The notes under the pieces are model-generated. The model saw nothing but the letters and a program-made list of their open reading frames with translations. It was not told the DNA's origin and searched no databases. Shown one piece after another: positions 7,789 to 17,124 of a stretch of 64,000 nt of DNA (positions within the stretch are counted from its first letter, which is position 1; each line of letters opens with the position of its first letter). The stretch comes from Sutcliffiella horikoshii DSM 8719 (GTDB lineage Bacteria; Bacillota; Bacilli; Bacillales; Bacillaceae_I). The DNA lies in NCBI GenBank assembly GCA_001648575.1, contig LQXN01000066.1:186001-250000 (forward strand), read 5' to 3'. The translations under genes were made by a program, and so were the position numbers.

Positions 7789-9051
7789 GTGCCAAAAGCA
7801 TTACAAACGAGAGTGACAACAGAAGAAGTGGAGCATGCATATGAGGTCCTGAAGGATGTGGTTGTCAGAACCCCGCTTCAGTTGGATACCATCCTATCAG
7901 AACGATATAACTGTAAAATCTACCTTAAACGTGAAGATCAACAGGTGGTTAGATCCTTTAAAATTAGAGGGGCGTACTATTCGGTCCATAGTTTGACAGA
8001 GGAACAGCGATCAAAAGGTGTGGTATGCGCCAGTGCAGGTAATCATGCACAAGGAGTCGCCTATGCGTGCAAAAAGCTTGGTATAAAAGGGAAGATTTTC
8101 ATGCCAACCACCACCCCACGACAAAAAGTGTCACGTGTAGAGTTTTTTGGTGGGGAGTTTACAGAAGTAGTTCTAATAGGTGATACGTATGATGATTCCT
8201 ATCAACAAGCGATGACAGTGTGTGAAAAGGAAGGAATGAGGTTTATCCACCCTTTTGACGATCGGTTGACCATTACCGGGCAGGCCACGGTAGGGTTGGA
8301 GATTTCTGAGCAGTTGCAGGAGGAATGCTCTCATGTATTTATGAGTATTGGTGGTGGAGGGCTGATCTCCGGTGTAGGATCCTATCTTAAAGGAAAGCGT
8401 CCAAATACAAAATTGATTGGTGTGGAACCGTTCGGTGCTCCAGGTATGAAGCAATCATTGGCTCAAGATGAAGTAGTGCGGTTAAATGAGATTGATAGCT
8501 TTGTGGATGGAGCGGCTGTCAAACAGGTAGGCCAACTGCCGTTTGAACTGACAAAAGACCTCGCAGACGATGTAGTATTGGTACCAGAAGGGAAAGTCTG
8601 TACCACCATCCTTAATTTGTACAACGAAAACGCCATTATTGCCGAGCCGGCCGGAGCATTACCCATTGCTGCACTGGATTTTTACAAGAATGAGATTGCC
8701 GGTAAAACGGTAGTCTGCATAGTGAGCGGCGGGAACAATGATTTAGACCGTATGCAGGAAATGAAAGAAAGGTCCCTGATCTATGAAGGGCTTAAGCATT
8801 ATTTTATTGTAAACTTCCCCCAGCGCGCGGGGGCATTGCGGGAATTCATGGAGGATGTCTTGGGAGAGACCGACGACATAACACGTTTTGAGTACACAAA
8901 GAAAAATAACAGGGACAAGGGCCCGGTGTTGGTTGGCGTTGAATTACGTCAGCCTGACGATTATTTTGCCATTATTGACCGAATGGAAAAGAAAGGCTTT
9001 ACGTATCTCGAAATCAACAATGATAAACAGTTATTTAATTTACTGATATAA
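7789..9051 (+). CDS. ilvA: threonine ammonia-lyase, biosynthetic
   Basis: PLP-dependent threonine deaminase, 420 residues, first step of isoleucine synthesis (threonine to 2-oxobutanoate). The catalytic lysine lies in VRSFKIRGAY (~residue 58), the phosphate-binding loop is SIGGGGLISG (~189), and SGGNND is near residue 315. The C-terminal ~85 residues form one ACT-like regulatory domain, as in the B. subtilis-type enzyme, rather than two as in E. coli. The GTG start has AAGGAG 8 nt upstream. Transcribed alone, just ahead of the ilv-leu operon with its own terminator. Confidence 0.95.
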   Translation: MPKALQTRVTTEEVEHAYEVLKDVVVRTPLQLDTILSERYNCKIYLKREDQQVVRSFKIRGAYYSVHSLTEEQRSKGVVCASAGNHAQGVAYACKKLGIKGKIFMPTTTPRQKVSRVEFFGGEFTEVVLIGDTYDDSYQQAMTVCEKEGMRFIHPFDDRLTITGQATVGLEISEQLQEECSHVFMSIGGGGLISGVGSYLKGKRPNTKLIGVEPFGAPGMKQSLAQDEVVRLNEIDSFVDGAAVKQVGQLPFELTKDLADDVVLVPEGKVCTTILNLYNENAIIAEPAGALPIAALDFYKNEIAGKTVVCIVSGGNNDLDRMQEMKERSLIYEGLKHYFIVNFPQRAGALREFMEDVLGETDDITRFEYTKKNNRDKGPVLVGVELRQPDDYFAIIDRMEKKGFTYLEINNDKQLFNLLI

Positions 9052-9069
9052 TTATAGATTGGTGATGAA

Positions 9070-9096
9070 AAGAGCGGGGAAACTCGTTCTTTTTTA
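9070..9096 (+). terminator. intrinsic terminator of ilvA
   Basis: AAGAGCGGG / CTCGTTCTT stem (two G-U pairs) closed by a GAAA tetraloop, followed by a run of T. Confidence 0.9.
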
Positions 9097-9144
9097 TGTT
9101 TTGAGAGAAAAAGTTAAGGGTATGTAAAAAAATTTGACAAACAT

Positions 9145-9159
9145 TTGTAAGCGTTTTCT
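9145..9159 (+). promoter_or_regulatory. CcpA cre site 1
   Basis: TTGTAAGCGTTTTCT matches the cre consensus WTGNAANCGNWNNCW at every position. It is centred about 110 bp before the predicted transcription start, a position suited to activation, as known for the B. subtilis ilv-leu operon. Confidence 0.8.
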
Positions 9160-9176
9160 TTGTGTACAGGGCATTA

Positions 9177-9191
9177 ATGTAAGCGTTTTAT
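9177..9191 (+). promoter_or_regulatory. CcpA cre-like site 2
   Basis: ATGTAAGCGTTTTAT differs from the cre consensus only at the conserved C near the 3' end. It starts 32 bp after cre site 1, about three helical turns, so both could be bound on one DNA face. Confidence 0.6.
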
Positions 9192-9209
9192 TATTATCAG
9201 TAAAATTAG

Positions 9210-9224
9210 AATTATCTGAAATTA
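9210..9224 (+). promoter_or_regulatory. CodY-like box
   Basis: AATTATCTGAAATTA has three mismatches to AATTTTCWGAAAATT and lies directly upstream of the -35. CodY is known to repress ilv-leu in B. subtilis; binding here is inferred. Confidence 0.45.
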
Positions 9225-9228
9225 GGTG

Positions 9229-9257
9229 TTGACTGCCTGTATAGACGGTATTAAAAT
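9229..9257 (+). promoter_or_regulatory. sigma-A promoter of the ilv-leu operon
   Basis: TTGACT (9229-9234), 17-bp spacer, TAAAAT (9252-9257). The predicted start is near 9264, giving a leader of about 310 nt before ilvE. Confidence 0.85.
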
Positions 9258-9310
9258 AACATCAACTCAAAGAAACATTGATAAATGAAATAACATTTCT
9301 CTTATCAGAA

Positions 9311-9475
9311 GGGTATCTAGGGTTCCGATGATTTCAGGAAAGTAAAGTGGCATTGCAAGAAAGTGTTTTGCATGCTATATCAATCATTTTTCTAATCATG
9401 TCTGGTCCGAGCGATACCAGCACGATCTTGACGGATGGTGTACACCGCGGGGAAAAAAGCCTCTACGGATAGGTT
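9311..9475 (+). ncRNA. ykkC-class riboswitch, probably ppGpp-sensing
   Basis: The leader holds the conserved ykkC elements in order: CTAGGGTTCCG (9317-9327), a long variable stem, CTGGTCCGAG with closing CCAG (9402-9420), TACACCGCGGGGA (9441-9453) and AAAAAAGCC (9453-9461). The ykkC class contains guanidine-I, ppGpp and PRPP riboswitches. The ppGpp subtype is the one associated with branched-chain amino acid synthesis genes, where it acts as an ON switch. The ligand is therefore inferred from context. I could not identify a clear terminator or SD-sequestering expression platform in 9476-9570, and no T-box motif is present. Confidence 0.8.
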
Positions 9476-9576
9476 CTGATGAACGCTTGACGTTTATTCA
9501 ACCTGACCAAGGGGCAACTTTTAAACCGTTATATGTCAGAATATTCAAATAATAAAATGAAAAGAGGAGATTAGTT

Positions 9577-10521
9577 ATGTGTAGATACATCTATATGAAT
9601 GGACAGCTAGTAGAAAAAGAGAAGGCAGTTGTATCTGTATATGATCATGGATTCCTATACGGCGATGGCGTTTTTGAAGGAATCCGAATGTACAACGGCA
9701 ATGTATTCCGTCTTCGCGAACATCTTGAAAGACTTTATGATTCAGCAAGATCTGTGTTATTGGACGTCCCCTATACTATGTCTGAACTTGAGGATATCAT
9801 TGCCGAAACTCTGAAAAAGAACAAATTGTATGACACGGCGTACATTCGCCTGGTCTTATCAAGAGGAATCGGTGATCTCGGTTTAGATCCCACAAAATGT
9901 AAATCTCCAAATCTGATTGTCATTGCTGAGCAATTGGCACTATTCCCAAAAGAACTGTACGATATTGGAATTACGATGGTAACAGTGCCAACTCGCAGAA
10001 ATCGACCGGATATTCTAAGCCCGAAAGTAAAATCACTCAACTATTTGAACAACATCATGGTAAAAGCAGAAGCAAATATGGCAGGGGCCAATGAGGCTCT
10101 TACGCTTAACACAGAAGGATATGTAGCAGAAGGATCTGGGCAGAACATCTTTATCTTGAAGGGCAACAAACTATTAACTCCGCCAAGCTATGTTGGAGCA
10201 TTGGAAGGCATCACACGAAACGCCATCATCGACCTCGCAAACGAAATGGGTTATGACGTTCGAGAAGAACCATTTACAAGGCACGATGTGTATGTAGCAG
10301 ACGAAGTGTTCTTAACAGGAACCGCCGCCGAAGTGATCCCGGTCATCAGCCTTGACGGGAGAAAAATCGCAGACGGCAAACCAGGCAAAGAAACCCACAA
10401 AATCCTAAACCGCTTCCGCCAACTAGTCGTGGAAGACGGCCACAAAATCTACCCAGAACAAACCCAAGTAGGCTGGGAAATCAACGGCGGAGTATTGTTG
10501 GGTGAAGCACTGAATCATTAA
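9577..10521 (+). CDS. ilvE: branched-chain amino acid aminotransferase
   Basis: A fold-type IV PLP aminotransferase of 314 residues. Recognisable blocks are FLYGDGVFEGIRMYNG (~26), the lysine segment SPKVKSLNYLNNIMVKAEA (Lys ~158), and EGYVAEGSGQNIFI (~194), all typical of IlvE type I. It catalyses the last step to Val, Leu and Ile. It is slightly longer at the C-terminus than the usual ~300. AGAGGAG lies 7 nt before ATG. First gene of the operon, which differs from B. subtilis, where ilvB leads and the aminotransferases lie elsewhere. Confidence 0.9.
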   Translation: MCRYIYMNGQLVEKEKAVVSVYDHGFLYGDGVFEGIRMYNGNVFRLREHLERLYDSARSVLLDVPYTMSELEDIIAETLKKNKLYDTAYIRLVLSRGIGDLGLDPTKCKSPNLIVIAEQLALFPKELYDIGITMVTVPTRRNRPDILSPKVKSLNYLNNIMVKAEANMAGANEALTLNTEGYVAEGSGQNIFILKGNKLLTPPSYVGALEGITRNAIIDLANEMGYDVREEPFTRHDVYVADEVFLTGTAAEVIPVISLDGRKIADGKPGKETHKILNRFRQLVVEDGHKIYPEQTQVGWEINGGVLLGEALNH

Positions 10522-10624
10522 AGAGGGGTCTGACCCTCACTACATTAAAGCATTGAAGAGGGGTCTGACCCCCACCACATTAAAGCATTAAAAAGGGACC
10601 ATGCCTCACAATTAAATGATCAAG
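10521..10624 (+). repeat. 35-bp tandem repeat with GGGGTC-type palindrome
   Basis: Two near-identical 35-bp units (10521-10555 and 10556-10590) each contain the small dyad GAGGGGTCTGACCCYC. A third, degenerate unit follows (10591-10624). The array fills the ilvE-ilvD gap. Confidence 0.75.
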
Positions 10625-10631
10625 GTCCCTT
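10593..10631 (+). promoter_or_regulatory. hairpin ahead of ilvD
   Basis: AAGGGACC (10593-10600) pairs with GGTCCCTT (10624-10631), 23-nt loop, ending just before the ilvD ribosome binding site AAAGGAG (10634-10640). No U-tract follows, so it looks like a processing or stability element rather than a terminator. Confidence 0.5.
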
Positions 10632-10651
10632 CTAAAGGAGTGAAGCAGCTG

Positions 10652-12319
10652 ATGAGAAGTAATACGATCAAGAGAGGTATCGACAGAGCACCTCATAGAA
10701 GTTTGTTGCATGCAGCGGGGGTTAAGCCGGAGGATATGGATAAGCCGTTTATCGGTGTCTGTAACTCTTATGTGGATATCATCCCTGGGCATATGCATTT
10801 GAATAAATTTGCGGAAGTTGTAAAGGACGCGATCAGGGAAGCGGGCGGAGTTCCATTTGAATTCAATACAATCGGTGTGGATGACGGAATTGCGATGGGA
10901 CATATCGGTATGCGTTATTCCCTTCCAAGTCGGGAGCTGATTGCAGACTCGGCAGAAACAGTAATCAATGCCCACTGGTTTGACGGAGTGTTTTACATCC
11001 CGAACTGTGACAAAATCACACCAGGCATGCTGATGGCAGCGGCAAGAACCAATGTTCCTGCAGTATTCGTGTCCGGTGGGCCAATGGAAGCTGGTAGAAC
11101 TAAGGACGGCAAGCCACTATCCCTTGTATCCGTTTTTGAAGGTGTTGGAAGTGTGCTGTCCGGAAAGATGTCCCGTGAAGAACTGCTTGAAATCGAATCA
11201 AGCGCATGTCCGACTTGTGGATCATGTTCAGGAATGTTCACCGCTAACTCCATGAACACCTTGATGGAAATGCTAGGAGTTGCCCTCCCTGGTAACGGTA
11301 CCATGGTGGCGACATCCAATGAACGACACCAATTGATCAAAGATGCAGCAAAGCATCTCATGAGACAAATCGAAGAAGATGTAAGACCTAGAGATATCAT
11401 CACAAAAGAAGCAATCGACGACGCTTTTGCACTGGATATGGCAATGGGCGGATCGACCAATACTGTCCTACATACACTTGCCATCGCATATGAGGCTGGA
11501 ATCGAGTACAAATTGGAAGAAATAAATGAAATTGCAGAAAGGATACCTTATTTATGCAAAGTAAGCCCTGCATCAGACTATTCCATGGAAGATGTTCATA
11601 ACGCAGGGGGAGTCAGTGCCATCATCAAGGAACTTTGCCAAATTGAAGGTGCCATCCATCCAGATAGGCTCACCATCTCCGGGCAATCGATCCAAGAAGT
11701 GGTGGATCATGCCCAGATCGTAAATGACCAGGTAATCAGAAAAAAGGATAATCCATATAGTCCTGTCGGCGGGCTAAGCATCTTGTTTGGGAACCTTGCT
11801 CCAAACGGAAGCGTCATCAAGGTTGGAGCGGTAGACCCGTCCATCAAAACTTTTACGGGAGAAGCAATCATCTTTGAATCACAAGATGAGGCGCAAGACG
11901 GCATCAATAGCGGTCAAGTCCGGGAAGGGCATGTAGTAGTAATCAGATATGAAGGGCCAAAAGGCGGTCCGGGAATGCCGGAAATGCTTGCACCGACATC
12001 CTCCATTGCAGGAAGAGGATTATCCACGAAAGTTGCACTCATCACAGATGGACGATTCTCTGGTGCATCACGTGGGATCTCTATTGGACATATCTCACCG
12101 GAAGCGGCAGAAGGCGGCCCAATTGCATTTGTGAAAAACGGAGATACCATCCAGATTGACCTGGAAAAACGCTCGATCCATCTCTTAGTAGAAAGAGAAG
12201 AATTGGAGGCGAGGAAGCAGAATTGGAAACAACCAGAATCAAAAGTGAAAAGCGGTTACCTTGCAAGGTATGCAGCACTTGTGACTTCAGCCAATACAGG
12301 AGGAATCTTAAAGGTTTAA
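10652..12319 (+). CDS. ilvD: dihydroxy-acid dehydratase
   Basis: Iron-sulfur dehydratase of 555 residues (B. subtilis IlvD 558) that converts the dihydroxy acids to 2-oxo acids in Val/Ile synthesis. Cluster and active-site motifs include NCDKITPGM (~107), [17 protein letters not shown] (~180) and GRFSGASRG near the C-terminus. The frame is open upstream to 10616, but homologues begin at [16 protein letters not shown] and an ATG at 10652 follows AAAGGAG with an 11-nt gap, so I start there. Confidence 0.93.
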   Translation: MRSNTIKRGIDRAPHRSLLHAAGVKPEDMDKPFIGVCNSYVDIIPGHMHLNKFAEVVKDAIREAGGVPFEFNTIGVDDGIAMGHIGMRYSLPSRELIADSAETVINAHWFDGVFYIPNCDKITPGMLMAAARTNVPAVFVSGGPMEAGRTKDGKPLSLVSVFEGVGSVLSGKMSREELLEIESSACPTCGSCSGMFTANSMNTLMEMLGVALPGNGTMVATSNERHQLIKDAAKHLMRQIEEDVRPRDIITKEAIDDAFALDMAMGGSTNTVLHTLAIAYEAGIEYKLEEINEIAERIPYLCKVSPASDYSMEDVHNAGGVSAIIKELCQIEGAIHPDRLTISGQSIQEVVDHAQIVNDQVIRKKDNPYSPVGGLSILFGNLAPNGSVIKVGAVDPSIKTFTGEAIIFESQDEAQDGINSGQVREGHVVVIRYEGPKGGPGMPEMLAPTSSIAGRGLSTKVALITDGRFSGASRGISIGHISPEAAEGGPIAFVKNGDTIQIDLEKRSIHLLVEREELEARKQNWKQPESKVKSGYLARYAALVTSANTGGILKV

Positions 12320-12347
12320 GTATTAAAAATAAGGAGGTGGAGAACGA

Positions 12348-14063
12348 ATGAGCACAGTTGAAAACAGTGGAACAAAGGTAGCGCAAAAGTTGCTGACAGG
12401 GTCACGGATGATTGTCGAAGCGTTAAAAGAAGAAAAAGTTGAAGTGATTTTCGGCTACCCTGGCGGCGCTGTACTAAACATTTATGATGCGCTATATGAC
12501 GGAGGGATTCCACATCTTTTAACACGACATGAGCAAGGTGCCATCCATGCAGCGGAAGGTTATGCCAGGGTTACAGGGAGACCGGGGGTAGTCATTGCAA
12601 CTTCAGGACCTGGTGCCACCAATATCGTCACAGGTCTTGCCGATGCCATGATTGATTCCCTTCCACTTGTTGTGATTACCGGGCAGGTCAATTCACAGGT
12701 GCTTGGATCAGATGCCTTTCAGGAAGCGCCAATCTTGGGGATATCGATGCCAATTACGAAACATAACTTTCAGGTCCAAGATGTAAAGGATCTCCCAAGG
12801 ATCTTCAAAGAAGCTTTCCATATTGCATCTACTGGGAGACCAGGGCCAGTCTTGATTGATATACCTAAAGACATTACAGCGACTTCGGGTATTTACGATT
12901 ATTCAAAAGAAGTGCATCTACCTGGATACAAGTTACAGACAGAACCTGATCCCCAAGCAGTAAAAAAAGTGGCAAATGCATTGACGAAAGCGGAAAAGCC
13001 CGTCATTTTAGCTGGCGCAGGCGTTCTCCACAGCAAAGCGACAAAGGAATTAAAAGAACTTGTTGCAAAAACGACGATCCCAGTAGCCAATACTTTGCTC
13101 GGACTTGGCAGTTTTCCAGCAGACCACCCTCTTTTCCTTGGGATGGCGGGCATGCATGGAACATATTCAGCCAATATGGCACTATATGAAGCAGACTTGA
13201 TCATCAATATCGGAGCCAGATTTGATGATCGGCTGACAGGAAACCTGCAAGAGTTCGCCAAATTTGCCAAGGTGGTCCATTTTGATATCGATCCTTCAGA
13301 AATAGGTAAAAATATTCCGACTGATTACCCAGTGATCGGGGATGCAGCAAAGTCCCTCCAGCTTCTTTTAAAAGAGTCGCTTGAAACGGCAGATACGAGT
13401 GGCTGGCTTGAGCAACTACTGCAATCCAAGGAAGATTATCCACTATGGTATGTAGAAGATGGTGAAACATTCAAGCCTCAAAAGCTTGTAGAGCTTGTCC
13501 ATGAAATGACTGATGGAGAAGCGATTGTAACGACAGACGTTGGTCAGCATCAAATGTGGGCCGCACAATTCCACGGATTCCAAAAGCCAGACCGTTGGGT
13601 AACTTCAGGGGGACTTGGCACAATGGGGTTTGGGTTGCCGGCAGCAATTGGTGCCCAGGTGGCAGAACCTCCATCAACAGTAATTGCCGTACTAGGGGAT
13701 GCGGGTTTCCAGATGACACTGCAGGAACTGGCTGTCCTGAAAGAATATAAACTTCCTGTAAAAGTAGTGCTCGTTAACAATCAATCTATGGGAATGGTAC
13801 GACAATGGCAACAGCTCTTTTATAAGGAACGTTATTCTGAATCTTTGCTCCCGAACCAACCGGATTACGTTAAGCTGTCCGATGCATTCGGCATCAAGGC
13901 TGCGGTAGTGAAAAATGAAAAGGAGTTCCGTGCGGCATTCACTGAAGCACTAGCCATAGATGAACCATATCTATTAGATTGCAGGGTGACTCCGACGGAA
14001 AACGTGTATCCGATGATTGCTCCTGGAAAAGGAATTCAACAAATGGAAGGTGTGAAGCCATGA
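12348..14063 (+). CDS. ilvB: acetolactate synthase large subunit
   Basis: ThDP-dependent acetohydroxyacid synthase catalytic subunit, 571 residues (usual length). The N-terminal ThDP-binding region contains [14 protein letters not shown] and [15 protein letters not shown] with the catalytic Glu. The central FAD/NAD-like domain contains [12 protein letters not shown], and the C-terminal Mg-ThDP motif is [12 protein letters not shown] to VNNQSMGMV. Anabolic rather than catabolic (AlsS) type, given its operon. AAGGAGGTGG precedes ATG by 7-9 nt. Its stop overlaps the ilvN start (ATGA), indicating translational coupling of the two subunits. Confidence 0.95.
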   Translation: MSTVENSGTKVAQKLLTGSRMIVEALKEEKVEVIFGYPGGAVLNIYDALYDGGIPHLLTRHEQGAIHAAEGYARVTGRPGVVIATSGPGATNIVTGLADAMIDSLPLVVITGQVNSQVLGSDAFQEAPILGISMPITKHNFQVQDVKDLPRIFKEAFHIASTGRPGPVLIDIPKDITATSGIYDYSKEVHLPGYKLQTEPDPQAVKKVANALTKAEKPVILAGAGVLHSKATKELKELVAKTTIPVANTLLGLGSFPADHPLFLGMAGMHGTYSANMALYEADLIINIGARFDDRLTGNLQEFAKFAKVVHFDIDPSEIGKNIPTDYPVIGDAAKSLQLLLKESLETADTSGWLEQLLQSKEDYPLWYVEDGETFKPQKLVELVHEMTDGEAIVTTDVGQHQMWAAQFHGFQKPDRWVTSGGLGTMGFGLPAAIGAQVAEPPSTVIAVLGDAGFQMTLQELAVLKEYKLPVKVVLVNNQSMGMVRQWQQLFYKERYSESLLPNQPDYVKLSDAFGIKAAVVKNEKEFRAAFTEALAIDEPYLLDCRVTPTENVYPMIAPGKGIQQMEGVKP

Positions 14064-14317
14064 AGCGAACATTGTCGCTCCTAGTAAACAATCAGCTTGG
14101 GGTTTTGAACCGATTGACCAATTTATTTTTACGAAAGGGATTAAACATTGAAAGCCTGGCAGTCGCACCTGTCAATGAATCCCCCATCTCCCTCATGACC
14201 ATCGTCGTTAACGTGGTCGAGGAGCAAGAAGTGGAGAAAATAAAGCTTCAACTAGACAAACAAATCGATGTCATCCAAATCACCGACATATCCGAGCAGA
14301 TTGCTCTGACAAATTAA
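14060..14317 (+). CDS. ilvN: acetolactate synthase small subunit, short ACT-only form
   Basis: An 85-residue regulatory subunit that starts in the ATGA overlap with ilvB. It is a single ACT domain ([21 protein letters not shown] to [10 protein letters not shown]), which binds valine and sets feedback inhibition. B. subtilis IlvN is about 170 residues, with a second C-terminal domain that is absent here; no remnant is visible in the following 240 bp, which instead hold a structured repeat. Short forms exist (E. coli IlvM/IlvN), so it is probably functional. A frame open upstream to 13979 is only readthrough of another reading frame inside ilvB. Confidence 0.85.
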   Translation: MKRTLSLLVNNQLGVLNRLTNLFLRKGLNIESLAVAPVNESPISLMTIVVNVVEEQEVEKIKLQLDKQIDVIQITDISEQIALTN

Positions 14318-14369
14318 TGGAATATTTAATTTTATTCCAAGAGATGATTAAGTACCTTCGATAAACACT

Positions 14370-14494
14370 TGTAGCTTGTAGTGCAAGATGTGAGACTCCG
14401 GCGGGAGGTAGCGGTGGGTTGAGACCCCTGAAGCGTTATGAGGAGGCTCAAGCACCGCCCCGCGGAAAGCGAACATCTGGAACGAAAAGCTACA
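14370..14494 (+). repeat. structured dispersed repeat, copy B (inside ilv-leu operon)
   Basis: A 125-bp element bounded by the inverted ends TGTAGCTT / AAGCTACA. Nested stems: AGATGT (14386-14391) with ACATCT (14473-14478), and GCGGT + TTGAG (14411-14423) with CTCAA + ACCGC (14447-14458). It shares GACTCC-GCGGG, GAGACCCC, GAGGAGGCT and CGGAAAGCGAA blocks with the other copies. Same orientation as the operon, between ilvN and ilvC; no U-tract. Confidence 0.85.
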
Positions 14495-14561
14495 GGAGTA
14501 AGAGGGGAAAACAGACTGACTTCAAACAAACCTTATTAAACTTTTCCAAGGAGGAATTCAA

Positions 14562-15587
14562 ATGGCAGCAAACATGTATTATAACGACGACATCTCCCAA
14601 GCGGCATTAAACGGAAAAAAGGTAGCAGTAGTAGGATACGGCTCACAAGGCCATGCCCACGCTCAAAATTTACGGGAGAGCGGTGTGGAAGTAGTAGTGG
14701 GCGTGCGACCCGGCGGCTCATGGGATAAGGCAAAAGCAGACGGGTTCCAAGTATTTTCAGTGGGAGAGGCAGTTGCACAGGCAGATGTTGTAATGGTATT
14801 ACTTCCTGACGAGAGGCAACCGGATGTATACAAACAGGAAATCGAACCACATCTAACAGAAGGAAAAGCATTGGCATTCGCCCATGGATTCAATGTCCAT
14901 TTTCATCAAGTCGTCCCCCCGAAAGATGTGGATGTGTTCCTGGTCGCTCCAAAAGGTCCTGGCCATCTTGTACGACGAGTATATGAAGAAGGCGGCGGTG
15001 TGCCTGCACTCTTTGCAGTGCACCAAAACGCATCAGGGGAAGCGAAGGAAGTCGCATTGGCCTACAGTAAAGCAGTTGGCGCCGGAAGGGCAGCAGTTAT
15101 GGAAACAACTTTTAAAGAAGAAACAGAAACAGATCTTTTCGGGGAACAAGCCGTACTTTGCGGCGGGACGACTGCCCTTGTAAAAGCCGGTTTTGAAACA
15201 TTGGTGGAAGCAGGCTATCAACCCGAAGTCGCTTACTTTGAGTGTTTACATGAGTTGAAATTAATTGTAGATCTTTTATATGAAAATGGACTAGAAGGTA
15301 TGCGTTACTCCATCTCGGATACAGCACAGTGGGGCGATTTTACCGCTGGGCCGAGAGTAGTTAATGACGGAACAAAGGATGAAATGAGAAAAATCCTTTC
15401 TGAAATCCAATCGGGACAATTCGCTAAAGGATGGGTGCTTGAAAATCAGGCAAACCGCCCGATGTTCCACTCTATCAACGAACAGGAAAAACATCACCCA
15501 CTCGAAGTGGTAGGAAGGGAGCTCCGCGCAAAGATGCCATTCATCCAATCGAAGAAGAAAGGAGTCGTTGGCAGTGCGAAAGGTTGA
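14562..15587 (+). CDS. ilvC: ketol-acid reductoisomerase (NADP+)
   Basis: Class I KARI, 341 residues, converting acetolactate/acetohydroxybutyrate to dihydroxy acids. The Rossmann loop is [19 protein letters not shown] (~26). The next strand ends [12 protein letters not shown]; the Arg and Ser residues after it favour NADPH. The C-terminal helical domain has [14 protein letters not shown] and the metal-binding glutamates ([13 protein letters not shown]), with Ser in [18 protein letters not shown] lies 7 nt before ATG, just after the inserted repeat. Its 3' end overlaps leuA by 14 nt. Confidence 0.95.
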   Translation: MAANMYYNDDISQAALNGKKVAVVGYGSQGHAHAQNLRESGVEVVVGVRPGGSWDKAKADGFQVFSVGEAVAQADVVMVLLPDERQPDVYKQEIEPHLTEGKALAFAHGFNVHFHQVVPPKDVDVFLVAPKGPGHLVRRVYEEGGGVPALFAVHQNASGEAKEVALAYSKAVGAGRAAVMETTFKEETETDLFGEQAVLCGGTTALVKAGFETLVEAGYQPEVAYFECLHELKLIVDLLYENGLEGMRYSISDTAQWGDFTAGPRVVNDGTKDEMRKILSEIQSGQFAKGWVLENQANRPMFHSINEQEKHHPLEVVGRELRAKMPFIQSKKKGVVGSAKG

Positions 15588-17124
15588 TATATTTGATACG
15601 ACACTACGAGATGGTGAACAGTCAGCCGGAGTGAACCTTCACCCACATGAGAAATTGGAAATAGCCATTCAATTAGAAAAATACGGAGTGGATGTCATGG
15701 AGGCAGGATTTCCTGCTTCCTCCTACGGCGACTTCCAAGCAGTCCAGCAGATTGCCCGAACGATAAAAAAATCGAGGGTGATAGGCCTTGCCAGATCTGT
15801 TAAATCGGATATCGATGCTGTCTATGAAGCGGTGAAGGATGCCGAGAAAAACGGGGTTCATGTTTTCTTGGCAACCTCCCCGATCCACATGGAACATAAG
15901 CTGAAAAAGAAACCAAAAGAGGTAGTGGAATCTGCAGTTCAGGCAGTCGAATACGCAAAACGTTATTTTGACCATGTACAATGGTCGGCAGAGGATGCTA
16001 CAAGAAGTGAATGGCCATTTTTGGCTCATATCATTGAGAAGGTCATTGATGCAGGTGCCAATGTCATCAACCTTCCCGATACTGTGGGATACACCACTCC
16101 AACCGAATATGCTCAATTAATCACATATATTCGTGAACATGTGCCGAATATCCAAAAAGTCAAGCTCTCTGCCCATTGCCATGATGACCTTGGAATGGCC
16201 GTTTCTAATTCCTTGGCAGCCATCCAAAGCGGTGTCGATCAGATTGAAGGGACCATCAATGGAATCGGGGAACGTGCAGGCAATGCTTCCTTGGAAGAAA
16301 TCATAGTAGCACTGCAGATTAGAAAAGATGTATTTCAGGTCGAAACGAATATCGACTTGAAGCAAACTGTCAGAACCAGCAATCTTGTCAGCAAACTGAC
16401 AGGTATGATTGTACCGCAAAATAAAGCAGTCGTAGGGGCAAATGCCTTTGCCCATGAATCAGGAATCCATCAGGATGGGGTTTTGAAAAACAAGAGCACT
16501 TATGAAGTGATCAATCCAGAGATGGTCGGGCTGCATTCGAATAAAATGGTCCTTGGCAAGCACTCCGGAAGTCATGCATTCAACCAGCGTTGCGAAGAAC
16601 TCGGACTATTTTTAAATGAAGAAGAAGGAAAGAAGCTATTCAAAGCTTTCAAAGATCTTACTGTGAAAAAGAAAGAAGTAACTGAAGACGATATTTTTGC
16701 CTTGATGATGGATTCTTCCGTTAAGGGATTCTTCCCGCATTACAGAATGGAAACCTTACAAATCTCATATGGTTCCAACATTATCCCAACGACTACCATT
16801 GCCATTAAAACAGAGGACGGTAAAGTTCTCCAGGAATCCGCAACAGGAAAAGGCAGCGTGGAATCTGTATACAATACCATCTCCAGGATTCTGCAAAAAG
16901 AAATTTCCCTGCTTGACTACCGCATTCAATCTACCACAAACGGAAGTGACGCACTTGCCGAGGTGTACGTGAAAATAAGTTGCGATGGCGAGGTTACTAG
17001 CGGCAGAGGAATAGAACATGATGTTTTAGAGGCTTCAGCCAAAGCATATTTGGATGCTGTCAATCGGCTATCCATCAAAGAAAAGTTTGCTAGATACTCA
17101 GCCAAAGGGGTGGAGGTAGGATGA
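15574..17124 (+). CDS. leuA: 2-isopropylmalate synthase
   Basis: LeuA type 1, 516 residues, first committed step of leucine synthesis (2-oxoisovalerate + acetyl-CoA). The metal/substrate motif [14 protein letters not shown] is at the N-terminus, [16 protein letters not shown] near 200, [13 protein letters not shown] near 230, and the C-terminal LeuA allosteric domain ([19 protein letters not shown]) is intact. I use GTG 15574, which has AAAGGAG 9 nt upstream and matches the MRK- start of homologues; TTG 15568 is too close to the SD. Stop and leuB start overlap (ATGA). Confidence 0.94.
   Translation: MRKVDIFDTTLRDGEQSAGVNLHPHEKLEIAIQLEKYGVDVMEAGFPASSYGDFQAVQQIARTIKKSRVIGLARSVKSDIDAVYEAVKDAEKNGVHVFLATSPIHMEHKLKKKPKEVVESAVQAVEYAKRYFDHVQWSAEDATRSEWPFLAHIIEKVIDAGANVINLPDTVGYTTPTEYAQLITYIREHVPNIQKVKLSAHCHDDLGMAVSNSLAAIQSGVDQIEGTINGIGERAGNASLEEIIVALQIRKDVFQVETNIDLKQTVRTSNLVSKLTGMIVPQNKAVVGANAFAHESGIHQDGVLKNKSTYEVINPEMVGLHSNKMVLGKHSGSHAFNQRCEELGLFLNEEEGKKLFKAFKDLTVKKKEVTEDDIFALMMDSSVKGFFPHYRMETLQISYGSNIIPTTTIAIKTEDGKVLQESATGKGSVESVYNTISRILQKEISLLDYRIQSTTNGSDALAEVYVKISCDGEVTSGRGIEHDVLEASAKAYLDAVNRLSIKEKFARYSAKGVEVG

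Noticed and set aside
9260-9576. T-box leader for the ilv-leu operon
   Set aside because: GGTGTACACCGCGG resembles a T-box core at first sight, but the surrounding conserved blocks (CTAGGGTTCCG, CTGGTCCGAG, GGGGAAAAAAGCC) fit the ykkC class in order and spacing.
10616-10651. Upstream ATG start for ilvD at 10616
   Set aside because: It lies within the hairpin/repeat, upstream of the SD AAAGGAG, and adds residues absent from homologues.
10993-11511. 172-codon minus-strand frame inside ilvD
   Set aside because: Shadow of a strongly supported coding region; no independent evidence.
13979-14059. Longer IlvN beginning inside ilvB
   Set aside because: The extra N-terminal residues are an out-of-frame reading of ilvB; the ATGA-coupled start at 14060 matches homologous small subunits.
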